NCBI RefSeq assembly: GCF_014084125.1
Contig: NZ_CP048405.1
Span: 6,820,001-6,884,000, forward strand
Length of the DNA stretch: 64,000 nt
Direction of reading: 5' to 3'
From: Streptacidiphilus sp. PB12-B1b
GTDB taxonomy: Bacteria; Actinomycetota; Actinomycetes; Streptomycetales; Streptomycetaceae
Part shown: one piece after another, positions 39,958-49,308 of the stretch
Layout of the letters: each line of letters opens with the position of its first letter
Numbering within the stretch: the first letter of the stretch is position 1
The notes under the pieces: generated by a model
What the model saw: only the letters and a program-made list of their open reading frames with translations
The model's database searches: none
What the model was told of the DNA's origin: nothing
Made by a program: the position numbers and the translations under genes

Positions 39958-40530
39958 ATGAAAGGCACAGATGAACCCAATCACCCCCATGACGAGGCCC
40001 GGATGGTGCAGCAGTCCCGCTTCCTGTCGCGGGTGCTGCGGCACGACCCGGGCCGCATCGGCCTGACCCTGGACCCGGCCGGCTGGGTGGCCGTCGACGC
40101 ACTGCTGGCCGGGCTCGCCGCGCACCGGCACCCGATGTCGCGCGCCCGGCTGGAGCGGCTGGTGGCGGAGAGCGACAAGCAGCGCTTCGCCTTCGACCCG
40201 ACCGGCACCCGCATCCGGGCGAACCAGGGCCACACCGTCCCGGTCGACCTGGGCTGCGCCGTCGCCGAGCCCCCGGCCGTGCTGTTCCACGGCACGCACC
40301 CGGGCGCGCTGGCCGCGATCCGCCGCGAGGGGCTGCGGCCCATGCGGCGGCACGACGTCCACCTGTCGCCCGACCGCGAGACGGCCACCCGGGTCGGGGC
40401 GCGGCGGGGAAGCCCGATCGTCCTGGTGGTGGACGCCGCCCGGATGGCCGGGGACGGGCACACCTTCCGGCTCAGCGCCAACGGTGTCTGGCTGACGCAG
40501 GCGGTCCCGCCCGGCTACCTGACGCCGTGA
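39958..40530 (+). CDS. kptA: RNA 2'-phosphotransferase, Tpt1/KptA family
   Basis: About 190 residues. Conserved segments: SRFLSRVLRHDPGRIGL with the Arg-His catalytic pair, RFAFDPTGTRIRANQGHT, LFHGTHPGALAAI and the NAD-binding VHLSPDRETA. Tpt1 removes an internal 2'-phosphate from RNA, moving it to NAD+. Yeast uses it in tRNA splicing, but bacteria lack that pathway, so the substrate here is open. The ATG at 39958 begins MKGTDEP; MVQQSRF is an alternative 14 codons later. It diverges from pcrA over 139 bp. Confidence 0.9.
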   Translation: MKGTDEPNHPHDEARMVQQSRFLSRVLRHDPGRIGLTLDPAGWVAVDALLAGLAAHRHPMSRARLERLVAESDKQRFAFDPTGTRIRANQGHTVPVDLGCAVAEPPAVLFHGTHPGALAAIRREGLRPMRRHDVHLSPDRETATRVGARRGSPIVLVVDAARMAGDGHTFRLSANGVWLTQAVPPGYLTP

Positions 40531-40884
40531 GCCCGGGCAGGCAGCCCCCGCCGGGAGACCCCGGGAAGTTCGGAGCTCCGGGAGGTTCGGGGCTCAGGAG
40601 GGGCGCACGGGTGCTTCCCGCAGGCGCGGGGGGGTCGGCCACGGACAGAGAACGCAATCGGATGATCCGATGGATCGGTTGATCGGTCGTTTGTCGAGCC
40701 GATCCCGCCAGATACGGACAGCCAAACCGGGAGCGGGTGGGCCAGTTCCGGAAATCTCCGGCCATTCGCGCTCCGCCCACATCCACACCCCCTCCGGGCA
40801 GGCTAGCGTCGCGCTCCAGCCGGGATCCGCCCCTCACCCCCCGTACACCCCCGGCGCCGCTCCCCGGAAGGAACGCGCCCGCCG
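40531..40884. other. Intergenic region upstream of the NlpC/P60 gene
   Basis: About 354 bp with no gene. It has a short dyad TCGGATGATCCGA (40658-40670) followed by GATCGG repeats to about 40690, more AT-rich than its surroundings and probably promoter DNA. I looked for a c-di-AMP (ydaO) riboswitch, often found before actinobacterial wall hydrolase genes, and saw none. Confidence 0.4.
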
Positions 40885-41919
40885 ATGGCGTCGCACCGAA
40901 AACCCCCTCCCGCTCTGCGGTCCGGAACCGCGACGCGTACCGCTGTCACGCTGGTCACGGCTGCCGCCGCCTCCGCCACCGTGCTGGTGCACGCCGCCCA
41001 GGCGGACCCGCAGACCAGCGTCGCCGACGTCACCGCCCAGGTCGGCGCGCTCTACCAGCAGGCGGAGGTCGCCACGCAGAACTACGACGGCGCGGTCGCC
41101 GAGACCACCGCGCTCCAGGGCCGGGTCGGCCGGCTGGAGCAGCAGGCCGCCGGAACCAGCGCCGCCATGAACGCGGTCCTCACCCGGCTCGGGGCGGCCG
41201 CCGCCGCGCAGTACCGGGACGGCGGGACGCCCGCTGTGCTGCAGCTGCTCACCAGCGCCCACCCGGACCAGTTCCTGCAGCTGGCCGGATCGATCGACCA
41301 GGCCGCCGGGGCCGAACAGCAGCTGCTCGACCAGTACGGCGCACAGGAGCAGACGCTGCACCGCCAGCAGGCCGCCACCGAGACCGAGCTGCGGGCGCTC
41401 CGCGCGGAGCAGCAGAGCCTGTCCGCCGCCAAGGCGCAGGTGCAGGCGAAGCTGGCGCACGCCCAGCAGCTGCTGGACACGCTGACCGCCGCCCAGCGCG
41501 ACTCCTGGCAGCAGTCGGGCGCCTGGGGCGGGCTGCAGCCCCCGCCCGGTCTGCAGTCGCTGCCGGTCACCGGCCCGGCTGCGGCGGCCGTGGCCTTCGC
41601 CGAGGCTCAGGTCGGCAAGCCCTACGTCTGGGGCGCGACCGGGCCCGGCGCGTACGACTGCTCGGGGCTGACCCAGGCCGCCTGGGCGGCCGCCGGGGTG
41701 TCGCTGCCGCGCACGACGTACCAGCAGATCGACGCCGGGCAGCGGATCCCGGTGAACCAACTGCGCCCGGGCGACCTGGTCTTCTACTTCTCCGGCGTCA
41801 GCCACGTAGGCATGTACGTCGGCGACGGCGAGATCGTGCACGCCCCGCACCCCGGCGCGCGGGTGGAGTACGCGCCGGTGGGCGAGATGCCGATCGTGGG
41901 CGCGGTCCGGCCGGACTGA
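40885..41919 (+). CDS. Secreted NlpC/P60 peptidoglycan endopeptidase
   Basis: About 344 residues. A signal peptide covers roughly 1-40 (TRTAVTLVTAAAASATVLVH). Residues about 45-205 form a long coiled coil rich in Gln/Ala/Glu. The catalytic NlpC/P60 domain follows: GKPYVWGATGPGAYDCSGLT (Cys), VSHVGMYVGDG (His) and IVHAPHPG. It cuts D-Glu-mDAP-type peptide bonds in the wall; the coiled coil may fold over the active site and restrain it, as in RipA-like proteins. The ATG is at 40885 with GAAGGAA some 13 bases upstream. Confidence 0.9.
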   Translation: MASHRKPPPALRSGTATRTAVTLVTAAAASATVLVHAAQADPQTSVADVTAQVGALYQQAEVATQNYDGAVAETTALQGRVGRLEQQAAGTSAAMNAVLTRLGAAAAAQYRDGGTPAVLQLLTSAHPDQFLQLAGSIDQAAGAEQQLLDQYGAQEQTLHRQQAATETELRALRAEQQSLSAAKAQVQAKLAHAQQLLDTLTAAQRDSWQQSGAWGGLQPPPGLQSLPVTGPAAAAVAFAEAQVGKPYVWGATGPGAYDCSGLTQAAWAAAGVSLPRTTYQQIDAGQRIPVNQLRPGDLVFYFSGVSHVGMYVGDGEIVHAPHPGARVEYAPVGEMPIVGAVRPD

Positions 41920-41969
41920 GGCCAAGCTGAGACCGGGGTGAGCCCGGGCAGGCCGGGACCGGGCCGGGG

Positions 41970-42746
41970 TCAGACCAGGCGGCGGGCGGTCGCCCAGCGG
42001 GTCAGTTCGTGACGGTTGCTCAACTGCAGCTTGCGCAGCACCGCGGAGACGTGACTCTCAACGGTTTTCACCGAGATGAAAAGCTGCTTGGCGATCTCCT
42101 TGTAGGCGTATCCGCGCGCGATCAGCCGCAGCACCTCGCGTTCGCGGGTGGTCAACCGGTCGAGGTCCTCGTCCACCGGCGGGGTGTCGGTCGCGGCGAA
42201 GGCGTCCAGGACGAAGCCGGCCAGGCGCGGCGAGAAGACCGCGTCGCCGTCGGCCACCCGGAAGATCGCGTCCACCAGGTCCACGCCGGTGATGGTCTTG
42301 GTGACGTAGCCGCGCGCACCGCCCCGGATCACCCCGATGACGTCCTCGGCGGCGTCGGAGACCGAGAGCGCCAGGAAGCGCACCGCCCCGGCGCCCTCGG
42401 CCGAGCTCGCGGGCGCGGTGCCGCCCGGCATCAGCGGGGCGCAGCGGCGCAGCACCTCGACCCCGCCGCCGCCCGGCAGGTGGACGTCCAGCAGCACGAC
42501 GTCGGGCCGGGTGGCGGTCACCACCGCGACGGCCTCCTCCACGTCGGCGGCCTCGCCCACGACGTCCACGCCGGTGGCGGAGGTCTGGCCGATCTCGGCG
42601 CGCACGCCGGTGCGGAACATCCGGTGGTCGTCCACCAGCACCACCCGCGCCCGACGGCCCGGCCCGGCCGCCGCCTCCGCCGTGCCGTCCTGCGCGCCGC
42701 CGCCGGCCGCACCGGTGGCCTCGATCTGCTCTTCCCCGCCCGTCAT
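41970..42746 (-). CDS. LuxR-family response regulator
   Basis: About 258 residues. Receiver domain: VVLVDDHRMFRTGVRAEI, phospho-acceptor Asp in VVLLDVHLPGGGG, and a conserved Lys in YVTKTITG. It has an alanine/glycine insert (about 105-120). The LuxR DNA-binding helix-turn-helix is LTTREREVLRLIARGYAYKE and VKTVESHVSAVLRKL. The partner kinase gene ends with a 4-bp ATGA overlap at its start. The ATG at 42746 has GAGAGGG. It probably controls envelope-stress genes, including the divergent PspC operon. Confidence 0.92.
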   Translation of the reverse strand: MTGGEEQIEATGAAGGGAQDGTAEAAAGPGRRARVVLVDDHRMFRTGVRAEIGQTSATGVDVVGEAADVEEAVAVVTATRPDVVLLDVHLPGGGGVEVLRRCAPLMPGGTAPASSAEGAGAVRFLALSVSDAAEDVIGVIRGGARGYVTKTITGVDLVDAIFRVADGDAVFSPRLAGFVLDAFAATDTPPVDEDLDRLTTREREVLRLIARGYAYKEIAKQLFISVKTVESHVSAVLRKLQLSNRHELTRWATARRLV

Positions 42747-44122
42747 CCGCTCGCCCTCTCCATCTCAAGTTCCACCTCGGTGCCGCCGGCCGGCGCCGGG
42801 CGTACCCGGGCGTGCCCGCCGTGGCGCTGCATCCGGCCGATGATCGACCCGCGCACGCCCATCCGGTCCTCGGGGACCGCGGCCAGGTCGAAGCCGGGGC
42901 CCCGGTCGCGGACGAACACCCACACCGTATTCCCCTCGACCTCCGCGTAGACCGAGACCGGTTCGCCGCCACCGTACTTGGCGGCGTTGACCAGCGCCTC
43001 CCGGGCGGCCTGGAGCTGCGCGGCCAGCTTCTCGTCCATCGGGCAGTCGCCGACGCAGACGACCTCCACCGGGATGCCGTGGGCGTCCTCGACCTCGGCG
43101 GCGACCCGGCGCAGGCTCTCGGCGAGGGTGTCCGGGGTGTCGGCGGGCTCGTCCGCGCCGGTCGGGCGGTAGAGCCACTGCCGCAGGTCGCGCTCCTGCG
43201 CGCGGGCCAGCCGGGAGACCTCCTTGGGGTCGTCGGCGTTGCGCAGGATCAGGGTGAGCGTGTGCAGCACCGAGTCGTGGATGTGCGCGGCGACCTCGGC
43301 CCGCTCCTGGGCCCGGATCCGCTCCCGGCGCTCGGTGCTGAGGTCCTGCCACATCCGCAGCAGGTAGGGCCCGGCCAGCAGCAGCACCCCGGCCAGGACC
43401 GCCAGCACGGCCTGGGCGACCTTGGCGAAGTCGTCGAAGGAGCCGGAGACGATCAGGAAGCCGACCACCCCGGCGACGACCAGCGCCACCCCGGCCGACA
43501 ACCGCGCCACCGCCGAGCTGCGGCGGCTGTCGCCCAGCGAGAACCAGCGCGCCCAGCGGGCGTCGTCGGCCTGCCGCCAGACCACGGCCACCCCCAGCCC
43601 GGCCACCAGGAACGGCCAGATGTAGGGCGAACTCGACTGCCTGGTCAGGGTGTTGAACAGCACCAGCACCCCGGCGACCAGCGCTATCAGGGCCAGCAGC
43701 GGCCCCCGGTGCGCCTCGGCGTCGGCCGGGCGGGGCCGGGAGCCGTCGGCCGGGGCCGCCCCGGTGAGCGGCTCGCCCTGCAGCGTCTGCTGCACCGCGC
43801 GCAGCCCGCGCCGCCAGCCCTGCGGCTCCTTCACCAGCGAGTACGGCCCGATGGAGCCGTACTGCCAGGTCGTCGGCGGGCTGTCGGCGCGCAGGCCCAT
43901 GGGGACGGCGAACCAGAACGCCGCGTAGAGCAGCGCCCCCAGGCCGTTGCCGAGCAGCAGCACCACGAAGGCGGCTCTGACCCAGAACACGGGCACGCCG
44001 AGGTGCGCGGCGAGCCCGTTGGCCACGCCGCTGATCATCCGCCCCTCGGGGATGCGGTAGAGCTTGCGGACGCGCGCGGGCGTCGGCTCGGGGTTCTCGG
44101 ACGGGACGTCTGCTGCTGCCAC
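42743..44122 (-). CDS. PspC-domain sensor histidine kinase (DesK/LiaS type)
   Basis: About 459 residues. The N-terminus is a PspC domain (KLYRIPEGRMISGVANGLAA, PVFWVRAAFVVLLLGNG). Four more membrane helices follow. The kinase core is of the HisKA_3 kind: VAAHIHDSVLHTLTLILRN with the phospho-acceptor His, N-box REALVNAAKYGGG and G-box DRGPGFDL. It phosphorylates the LuxR regulator coded next. The start is uncertain: GTG 44122 (used), or ATG 44158. It diverges from the PspC/LiaF-like operon, together forming a LiaFSR-like envelope-stress module. Confidence 0.88.
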   Translation of the reverse strand: MAAADVPSENPEPTPARVRKLYRIPEGRMISGVANGLAAHLGVPVFWVRAAFVVLLLGNGLGALLYAAFWFAVPMGLRADSPPTTWQYGSIGPYSLVKEPQGWRRGLRAVQQTLQGEPLTGAAPADGSRPRPADAEAHRGPLLALIALVAGVLVLFNTLTRQSSSPYIWPFLVAGLGVAVVWRQADDARWARWFSLGDSRRSSAVARLSAGVALVVAGVVGFLIVSGSFDDFAKVAQAVLAVLAGVLLLAGPYLLRMWQDLSTERRERIRAQERAEVAAHIHDSVLHTLTLILRNADDPKEVSRLARAQERDLRQWLYRPTGADEPADTPDTLAESLRRVAAEVEDAHGIPVEVVCVGDCPMDEKLAAQLQAAREALVNAAKYGGGEPVSVYAEVEGNTVWVFVRDRGPGFDLAAVPEDRMGVRGSIIGRMQRHGGHARVRPAPAGGTEVELEMERASG

Positions 44123-44275
44123 ACCTCGATCGTCACATGTCCGGGGTGCGCCGGGCATCAGGGTCGTGCAGGAACCTTCCCGGGCATCCCCCCGGGCTGT
44201 GTCAGGGTTGGTCTCAGGGTCGGACCAGGGAGATGACGGATGGGCGGAGCACGGGGCGGGCCGGAGGATGGTGGC

Positions 44276-45724
44276 ATGACCGAAGACGCCGTGCCGCCCG
44301 AGGACGGGCAGGCACCTCCGCCCCCGGGCCGTCCCTCCGATCCGCCGGTGCGCACCTCCCGGCCGCCGCTGGAGCGCAGCGCCAGCCACCGCGTGGTGAC
44401 CGGCGTCTGCGGCGGCGTCGGACGCCACCTGGACATCGACCCGGTGGTGTTCCGGGTGGTCGTGGCGGTGCTGTGCCTGTCCGGCGGGGTGGGCCTGTTC
44501 ATCTACGGCATGGCGTGGCTGATCATCCCGGTGGAGCGGACCGGGCGGAACGAGCTCCAGCGGCTGCTCTCCGGCAAGGTGGACGGCCAGTCGCTGGGCG
44601 CGGTGCTGGTCACCGTGCTGGGCACCGGGATCTTCTTCTCCTACATGGGCAGCAGCGGGCACCTCTTTCCGCTGCTGCTGATCGCGCTGCTGGCCTTCGC
44701 CGCGCTGCGCTACGACCCGGACGCCTTCGAGGCCCGCCGACGGCAGTCGCAGCCCGCCGCCGCGCAGGCCGCCGCGGGCCCGGTGGCGCCGGACGCGACG
44801 ACGCCCCCGGCCCCGGCCTGGTGGCAGCGCCCGGACCCGCTGCTGAAGCGGGAGGCGGCCACCGCGACAGCCACGGCGGCAGCAGCAGCGCCCGGAACGG
44901 GGGTGGCGGAGCCGCCGGAGCCGCGTACGCTGCTGGACGCCCAGGCGCAGGCCGAGCGGGAGCTGGAGGAGGAGCTGCGGCTGGGCGCGCTGCCGCCGGA
45001 ACCGCCCGAGCCGCCCGCTGCCCCCGGGCCGGGCCCGTGGCCGGCGCAGCCGGGGCAACAGCCTGGGCAGCAGCCGTGGGAGCGGACCGCGCCGCGCGCC
45101 GAGCGCCCGCCGCGCCGCAGCCGCTCGCACCTGGGCGCGGTCTTCTTCTGCCTGGCGGTGATCACCGGCGGCGTGGTGTGGATCGTCGGCGAGCACAGTC
45201 GGCCCGGCGTCGACCTGGAGGCGGTGCTGGCCTCCGCGCTGCTGGTGCTGGGCGTGGGCCTGCTGCTGGGGGCGCGCTGGGGGCGGGCCCGGTCGCTGGT
45301 GCTGTGGGGGGTGCTGCTGACGCTGGCGGTCGCCGCCGTCGGCGCCAGCCCGGTCCGGCTCAGCACCACCTACCAGCACGTGGACTGGGCCCCGGCCGGG
45401 GCGGCGGCGCTGCTGCCCTCGTACCGGCTGAGCACCGGGGCGGCCGTGCTCGACCTGGGCACGGTGGCCCCCGCCGCCGGGCAGACGGTGGCCAGCGACG
45501 TCCGGCTGGGGGCGGGCAGGCTGACGGTGGAGCTGCCGTCCGGGCCCGAGGTGCGGCTGCACGTCTCGGTGGGCGTGGGGGCGATGCGGCTGCCGGACGG
45601 GCTGGAGAGCGGCGGGGTCTCGTCCTCGCACACGGAGGTGCTGAACCCCGCCGGGGCCGCGGCGCACGGAACGATCGACCTCGACGTGTCCGTCGGGGCG
45701 GGACAGGCGGAGGTCACCCGGTGA
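44276..45724 (+). CDS. PspC-domain membrane protein with LiaF-like C-terminus
   Basis: About 482 residues. PspC domain near residues 35-85 (SHRVVTGVCGGVGRHLDIDP, FRVVVAVLCLSGGVGLFIYG). More membrane helices, a long Pro/Ala/Glu-rich cytoplasmic linker (about 150-280), then helices and a C-terminal beta domain (AVLDLGTVAPAAGQTV, GRLTVELPSGPEVRL, VGVGAMRLPDG) like the LiaF/DUF4097 type. LiaF restrains its kinase in Firmicutes; an analogous role with the divergent kinase is inferred. The ATG at 44276 has GGAGG eight bases upstream; ATG 44240 is less likely. Confidence 0.82.
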   Translation: MTEDAVPPEDGQAPPPPGRPSDPPVRTSRPPLERSASHRVVTGVCGGVGRHLDIDPVVFRVVVAVLCLSGGVGLFIYGMAWLIIPVERTGRNELQRLLSGKVDGQSLGAVLVTVLGTGIFFSYMGSSGHLFPLLLIALLAFAALRYDPDAFEARRRQSQPAAAQAAAGPVAPDATTPPAPAWWQRPDPLLKREAATATATAAAAAPGTGVAEPPEPRTLLDAQAQAERELEEELRLGALPPEPPEPPAAPGPGPWPAQPGQQPGQQPWERTAPRAERPPRRSRSHLGAVFFCLAVITGGVVWIVGEHSRPGVDLEAVLASALLVLGVGLLLGARWGRARSLVLWGVLLTLAVAAVGASPVRLSTTYQHVDWAPAGAAALLPSYRLSTGAAVLDLGTVAPAAGQTVASDVRLGAGRLTVELPSGPEVRLHVSVGVGAMRLPDGLESGGVSSSHTEVLNPAGAAAHGTIDLDVSVGAGQAEVTR

Positions 45725-45951
45725 AGCGCCATGAGCTGGATCTGTTCTCGCTGGTCACCGGGGCGGCCTTCGTCACCGTGGCGGTGCTGTACCTGCTGGA
45801 CTCGGCCGGGGTGCTCAGCGTCCAGGCGCGGCTGGTGATCCCGCTGCTGCTGATCGGCCTGGGCGTCGGCGGGCTGGCCGGGGCGCTCTACCGGATGGCC
45901 CGCGAAGGGCGCGCGGAGCAGGAGCGCGAGCCGGAGCCCGAGGACTTCTGA
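45721..45951 (+). CDS. Small two-helix membrane protein
   Basis: 76 residues with two membrane helices (LVTGAAFVTVAVLYLLDSAG and LVIPLLLIGLGVGGLAGALY) and a charged tail (EQEREPEPEDF). The GTG start overlaps the PspC gene's stop by 4 bp (GTGA), so it is translationally coupled and likely belongs to the same envelope-stress complex. Family not recognised; similar tiny proteins often follow PspC genes in actinobacteria. Confidence 0.8.
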   Translation: MKRHELDLFSLVTGAAFVTVAVLYLLDSAGVLSVQARLVIPLLLIGLGVGGLAGALYRMAREGRAEQEREPEPEDF

Positions 45952-45957
45952 GGGCGC

Positions 45958-46497
45958 TCAGCCCGCTCGCCGCGCCCCCTGGCGCTCCGGCTCCGGCTCC
46001 GGCCGCGCCGGGGCGGCCTGCCCCCGTCGACGCGCCGCCCACCAGGCGTCCAGCGACAGGTACGGGGTTCCGGCGAGCACCAGCGGCAGCCAGGCCATCA
46101 GGTAGATCAGGTCGTTGCCCAGGTAGTACGGGGTGACCTGCCAGCTGACGGTGAGGAAGAAGCTCAGGTTCAGCAGCGCCCCGCCCACGGCGGCGACCCG
46201 CCCCAGCAGCCCGGCCAGGGTGCCCAGGCCCACGGCGAGCTCGCCGAGCGCGACCGCCAGCGCGAAGCCGGCCGGGGCGTGCAGCGCCAGCCCGAGCAGC
46301 GGCGCTATCGGGCTGGACGCCTTGACGCCCTGGGTCATCGCGGCGAAGGAGAGCGGATCGCCCAGGCCGCCCAGGTAGTGCGGGTCGGTCAGCTTGTCCA
46401 GGCCCGCGTAGACGAAGGTCACCCCGAGGAAGATCCTCAGCGGCAGCAGCGCGTAGGCCCTGCCGAGTGCCCGTAGTCCGTTCCGCTGCTCCGCCAT
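45958..46497 (-). CDS. DoxX family membrane protein
   Basis: About 179 residues, four membrane helices. DoxX-type start LPLRIFLGVTFVYAGLDKLTDPHYLG and ALGELAVGLGTLAGLLGRVAA. Members associate with thiosulfate:quinone oxidoreductase subunits or, in mycobacteria, oxidative-stress complexes; the role here is open. The ATG at 46497 has GAGGGAG eight bases upstream. Convergent with the small membrane protein, 6 bp apart. Confidence 0.87.
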   Translation of the reverse strand: MAEQRNGLRALGRAYALLPLRIFLGVTFVYAGLDKLTDPHYLGGLGDPLSFAAMTQGVKASSPIAPLLGLALHAPAGFALAVALGELAVGLGTLAGLLGRVAAVGGALLNLSFFLTVSWQVTPYYLGNDLIYLMAWLPLVLAGTPYLSLDAWWAARRRGQAAPARPEPEPERQGARRAG

Positions 46498-46616
46498 GGC
46501 CGGTACTCCCTCTGTCCGCGCGCCGACCGCACGGCTGTGCGGCGTCCCCCTGCTTACGCGGTCGGCGGGCCCCGGGTTCAGCGCCCCGGGTTCAGCCGGA
46601 CCCGGCCCGGCGCGGG

Positions 46617-47408
46617 CTAGTCGAAGAGGTCCGTCTCGGTGCGCAGGATCTGCTGCGACAGCGGCTGGTAGTTGATCCACGCCACCAGGTCGTTGCCCAG
46701 CTGCTCGCGGGTGTGCAGGGCGTTCTCGTGGCTGATGTGCACCGGCTTGCCGGCCGCCTTGGCGGCGAGCTGGACCTGGCAGGACCGCTCCATGGTGACG
46801 AACCACCAGGCGGCCGCGTCGACGCTGTCGCCGACCGTGAGCAGGCCGTGGTTGCGCAGGATGACGGCCTTGTGGCCGCCCAGCGCGGCGGCGATCCGGC
46901 GGCCCTCCTCGATGTCCAGGACGACGCCAGTGTAGTCGTCGAACAGCGCGTGGTCCTCGTAGAAGGCGCAGACGTCCTGGGTCAGCGGCTCCAGCAGCTC
47001 CCCCAGCGAGGACAGCGTCTTGCCGTGGACGGAGTGGCTGTGGGCGGCGGCGACCACGTCCGGGCGGGCGGCGTGGACCTGGGCGTGGATGGCGAACGCG
47101 GCCTGGTTGACGTGGTGCCGCCCGGCGACGACCTGCCCCTCGTGGTTGACCAGGATGAGGTCGCTCACCCTGATGTGCTTGAAGGACATGCCGAAGGGGT
47201 TGACCCAGAAGTGGTCGGTCCACTCGGGGTCGCGGGCGGTGATGTGACCGGCCACGCCCTCCTCGAAGCCGAGGCGCCCGAACAGGCGCAGCGCCACGAC
47301 CAGCCGCTCCTTGCGGTGCTGCCGTTCCTCCTCGACCGTCTCGAACGTCTGCGGCAGCGCGAACTGCAACTGGTCCACGGGCACGGGCTGGGGCGGCGGG
47401 TTGGTCAT
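46617..47408 (-). CDS. Class II aldolase/adducin family protein
   Basis: About 263 residues. The class II aldolase fold: GRLGFEEGVAGHITARDP, NPFGMSFKHIRVSDLILV, the metal-binding AAAHSHSVHGKTLS (two His), the Glu in CAFYEDHALF, and AVILRNHGLLTVG with a third His. Bacterial relatives include fuculose-phosphate aldolase and ribulose-phosphate epimerases; substrate unknown. The ATG at 47408 has GAGGAG seven bases upstream. Confidence 0.88.
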   Translation of the reverse strand: MTNPPPQPVPVDQLQFALPQTFETVEEERQHRKERLVVALRLFGRLGFEEGVAGHITARDPEWTDHFWVNPFGMSFKHIRVSDLILVNHEGQVVAGRHHVNQAAFAIHAQVHAARPDVVAAAHSHSVHGKTLSSLGELLEPLTQDVCAFYEDHALFDDYTGVVLDIEEGRRIAAALGGHKAVILRNHGLLTVGDSVDAAAWWFVTMERSCQVQLAAKAAGKPVHISHENALHTREQLGNDLVAWINYQPLSQQILRTETDLFD

Positions 47409-47516
47409 CTCGGCTCTCCTCGGCGGGGTCGTGTCCTCGCCCTGGAAGCTACTCCCCGGTAGGCCCGATGGCCAGAGCCTCCGCCACCCGCTCTGCGCTC
47501 CCGGGCCCGGAAACGG

Positions 47517-47549
47517 CGGTGCCGCCACCCCAGCGGGGTGACGGCACCG
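47517..47549. terminator. Terminator downstream of guaA
   Basis: A 15-bp stem with a 3-nt AGC loop: left arm CGGTGCCGCCACCCC, right arm GGGGTGACGGCACCG, with a single wobble pair. It lies 40 bp past the guaA stop. Confidence 0.8.
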
Positions 47550-47591
47550 GCGGCGCTGCGGAAAGCAGCGCGGGCTGCGGGAGCTGCCCGG

Positions 47592-49196
47592 TCACTCCCA
47601 CTCGATGGTGCCCGGGGGCTTGCTGGTGACGTCCAGCACGACGCGGTTGACGTCCGGGACCTCGTTGGTGATCCGGGTGGAGATCTTGGCGAGCACCTCG
47701 TACGGCACCCGCGACCAGTCGGCGGTCATGGCGTCCTCGGAGGAGACCGGGCGCAGCACGATCGGGTGGCCGTAGGTGCGGCCGTCGCCCTGGACGCCGA
47801 CCGAGCGGACGTCCGCGAGCAGGACCACCGGGCACTGCCAGATGCTGCGGTCCAGGCCGGCCGCGGTCAGCTCGGCGCGGGCGATGGCGTCGGCCTCGCG
47901 GAGCAGGTCCAGCCGCTCCTTGGTGACCTCGCCGACGATGCGGATGCCCAGGCCCGGGCCGGGGAACGGCTGCCGGTGGACGATCTCGTCGGGCAGGCCC
48001 AGCTCCGCGCCGACCGCCCTGACCTCGTCCTTGAACAGCTTGCGCAGCGGCTCGACCAGCTGGAACTGGAGGTCCTCGGGCAGGCCGCCGACGTTGTGGT
48101 GGGACTTGATGTTGGCGGTGCCGGTGCCGCCGCCGGACTCCACCACGTCCGGGTACAGGGTGCCCTGGACCAGGAACTCCACGGACGCGCCGTCGGCTCC
48201 GGCCTCGGCCACGATCTCGCTCGCGGCCTGCTCGAAGACCCGGATGAACTCCCGGCCGATGATCTTGCGCTTCTGCTCGGGGTCGGACACCCCGGCCAGC
48301 GCGGTCAGGAAGCGCTCCTCGGCGTCGACGACCTTCAGCTTGACGCCGGTGGCCGCCACGAAGTCCTTCTCGACCTGCTCCGACTCGCCCTTGCGCATCA
48401 GCCCGTGGTCGACGTAGACGCAGGTCAGCTGGGAGCCGATGGCCTTCTGCACCAGGGCGGCGGCGACCGCGGAGTCCACCCCGCCGGACAGCCCGCAGAT
48501 CGCGCGCGCGTCGCCGACCTGCGCCTTGATCAGCGCGACCTGCTCGTCGACGACGTTGGTGGTGGTCCAGTCGGGGGCGATGCCCGCACCCCGGTACAGG
48601 AAGTGCTCCAGCACGGCCTGGCCGTGGGTGGAGTGCAGCACCTCGGGGTGGTACTGGACGCCGTAGAGCTTGCGCTCGTCGTTCTCGAAGGCGGCGACCG
48701 GGACGACCTCGGTGGAGGCGGTGACGGTGAAGCCGGGGGGCGCGGCGGAGCAGGCGTCGCCGTGCGACATCCACACCGACTGCTCCTCGGGGGTGCCCGC
48801 GAACAGCGTCGATCCGGGCTGCGACACCGCGAGCGCGGTCCGGCCGTACTCGCGCGCGCCGCTGTTGTCGACCGTGCCGCCCAGGGCCTGGGCCATCAGC
48901 TGGAAGCCGTAGCACATGCCGAAGACCGGCACCCCGGCCTCGAACAGCGAGCGGTCCAGCGCGGGCGCGCCGTCGGCGTAGACGGAGGAGGGACCACCGG
49001 AGAGGATGATCGCCTTCGGCTGCTTGGCCAGCATCTCCGCCACCGGCATGGTGGAGGGGACGATCTCGCTGTACACGCGGGCCTCACGGACCCGGCGGGC
49101 GATGAGCTGGGCGTACTGCGCGCCGAAGTCGACGACGAGGACGGCGCCTTCCGAGTGCGCGGTCACAGCCTGGTGGTCGGGGGTCGCTGATGCCAC
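47592..49196 (-). CDS. guaA: GMP synthase (glutamine-hydrolysing)
   Basis: About 534 residues. The class I amidotransferase domain ([33 protein letters not shown] with the Cys nucleophile, [11 protein letters not shown]) is followed by the ATP-pyrophosphatase domain ([17 protein letters not shown]) and the dimerisation domain ([24 protein letters not shown]). It turns XMP to GMP. I chose the GTG at 49196, because GGAAGG sits seven bases upstream; the in-frame ATG at 49244 has no ribosome site and would add 16 residues. Confidence 0.95.
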   Translation of the reverse strand: MASATPDHQAVTAHSEGAVLVVDFGAQYAQLIARRVREARVYSEIVPSTMPVAEMLAKQPKAIILSGGPSSVYADGAPALDRSLFEAGVPVFGMCYGFQLMAQALGGTVDNSGAREYGRTALAVSQPGSTLFAGTPEEQSVWMSHGDACSAAPPGFTVTASTEVVPVAAFENDERKLYGVQYHPEVLHSTHGQAVLEHFLYRGAGIAPDWTTTNVVDEQVALIKAQVGDARAICGLSGGVDSAVAAALVQKAIGSQLTCVYVDHGLMRKGESEQVEKDFVAATGVKLKVVDAEERFLTALAGVSDPEQKRKIIGREFIRVFEQAASEIVAEAGADGASVEFLVQGTLYPDVVESGGGTGTANIKSHHNVGGLPEDLQFQLVEPLRKLFKDEVRAVGAELGLPDEIVHRQPFPGPGLGIRIVGEVTKERLDLLREADAIARAELTAAGLDRSIWQCPVVLLADVRSVGVQGDGRTYGHPIVLRPVSSEDAMTADWSRVPYEVLAKISTRITNEVPDVNRVVLDVTSKPPGTIEWE

Positions 49197-49308
49197 AGGG
49201 CGGCCTTCCGGCGGTGCGGTGGGGGTTGACGAAGCTGCCTCCATGGTACCGGCCGCCCGGGTGAACGCCCGCCGGTGGTCGGCGGGCGCCCCGGCGGGCA
49301 GCGCCTGG

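Noticed and set aside
40531-40884. c-di-AMP (ydaO) riboswitch upstream of the NlpC/P60 gene
   Set aside because: No GGGGTGAA-type core or flanking conserved blocks were found.
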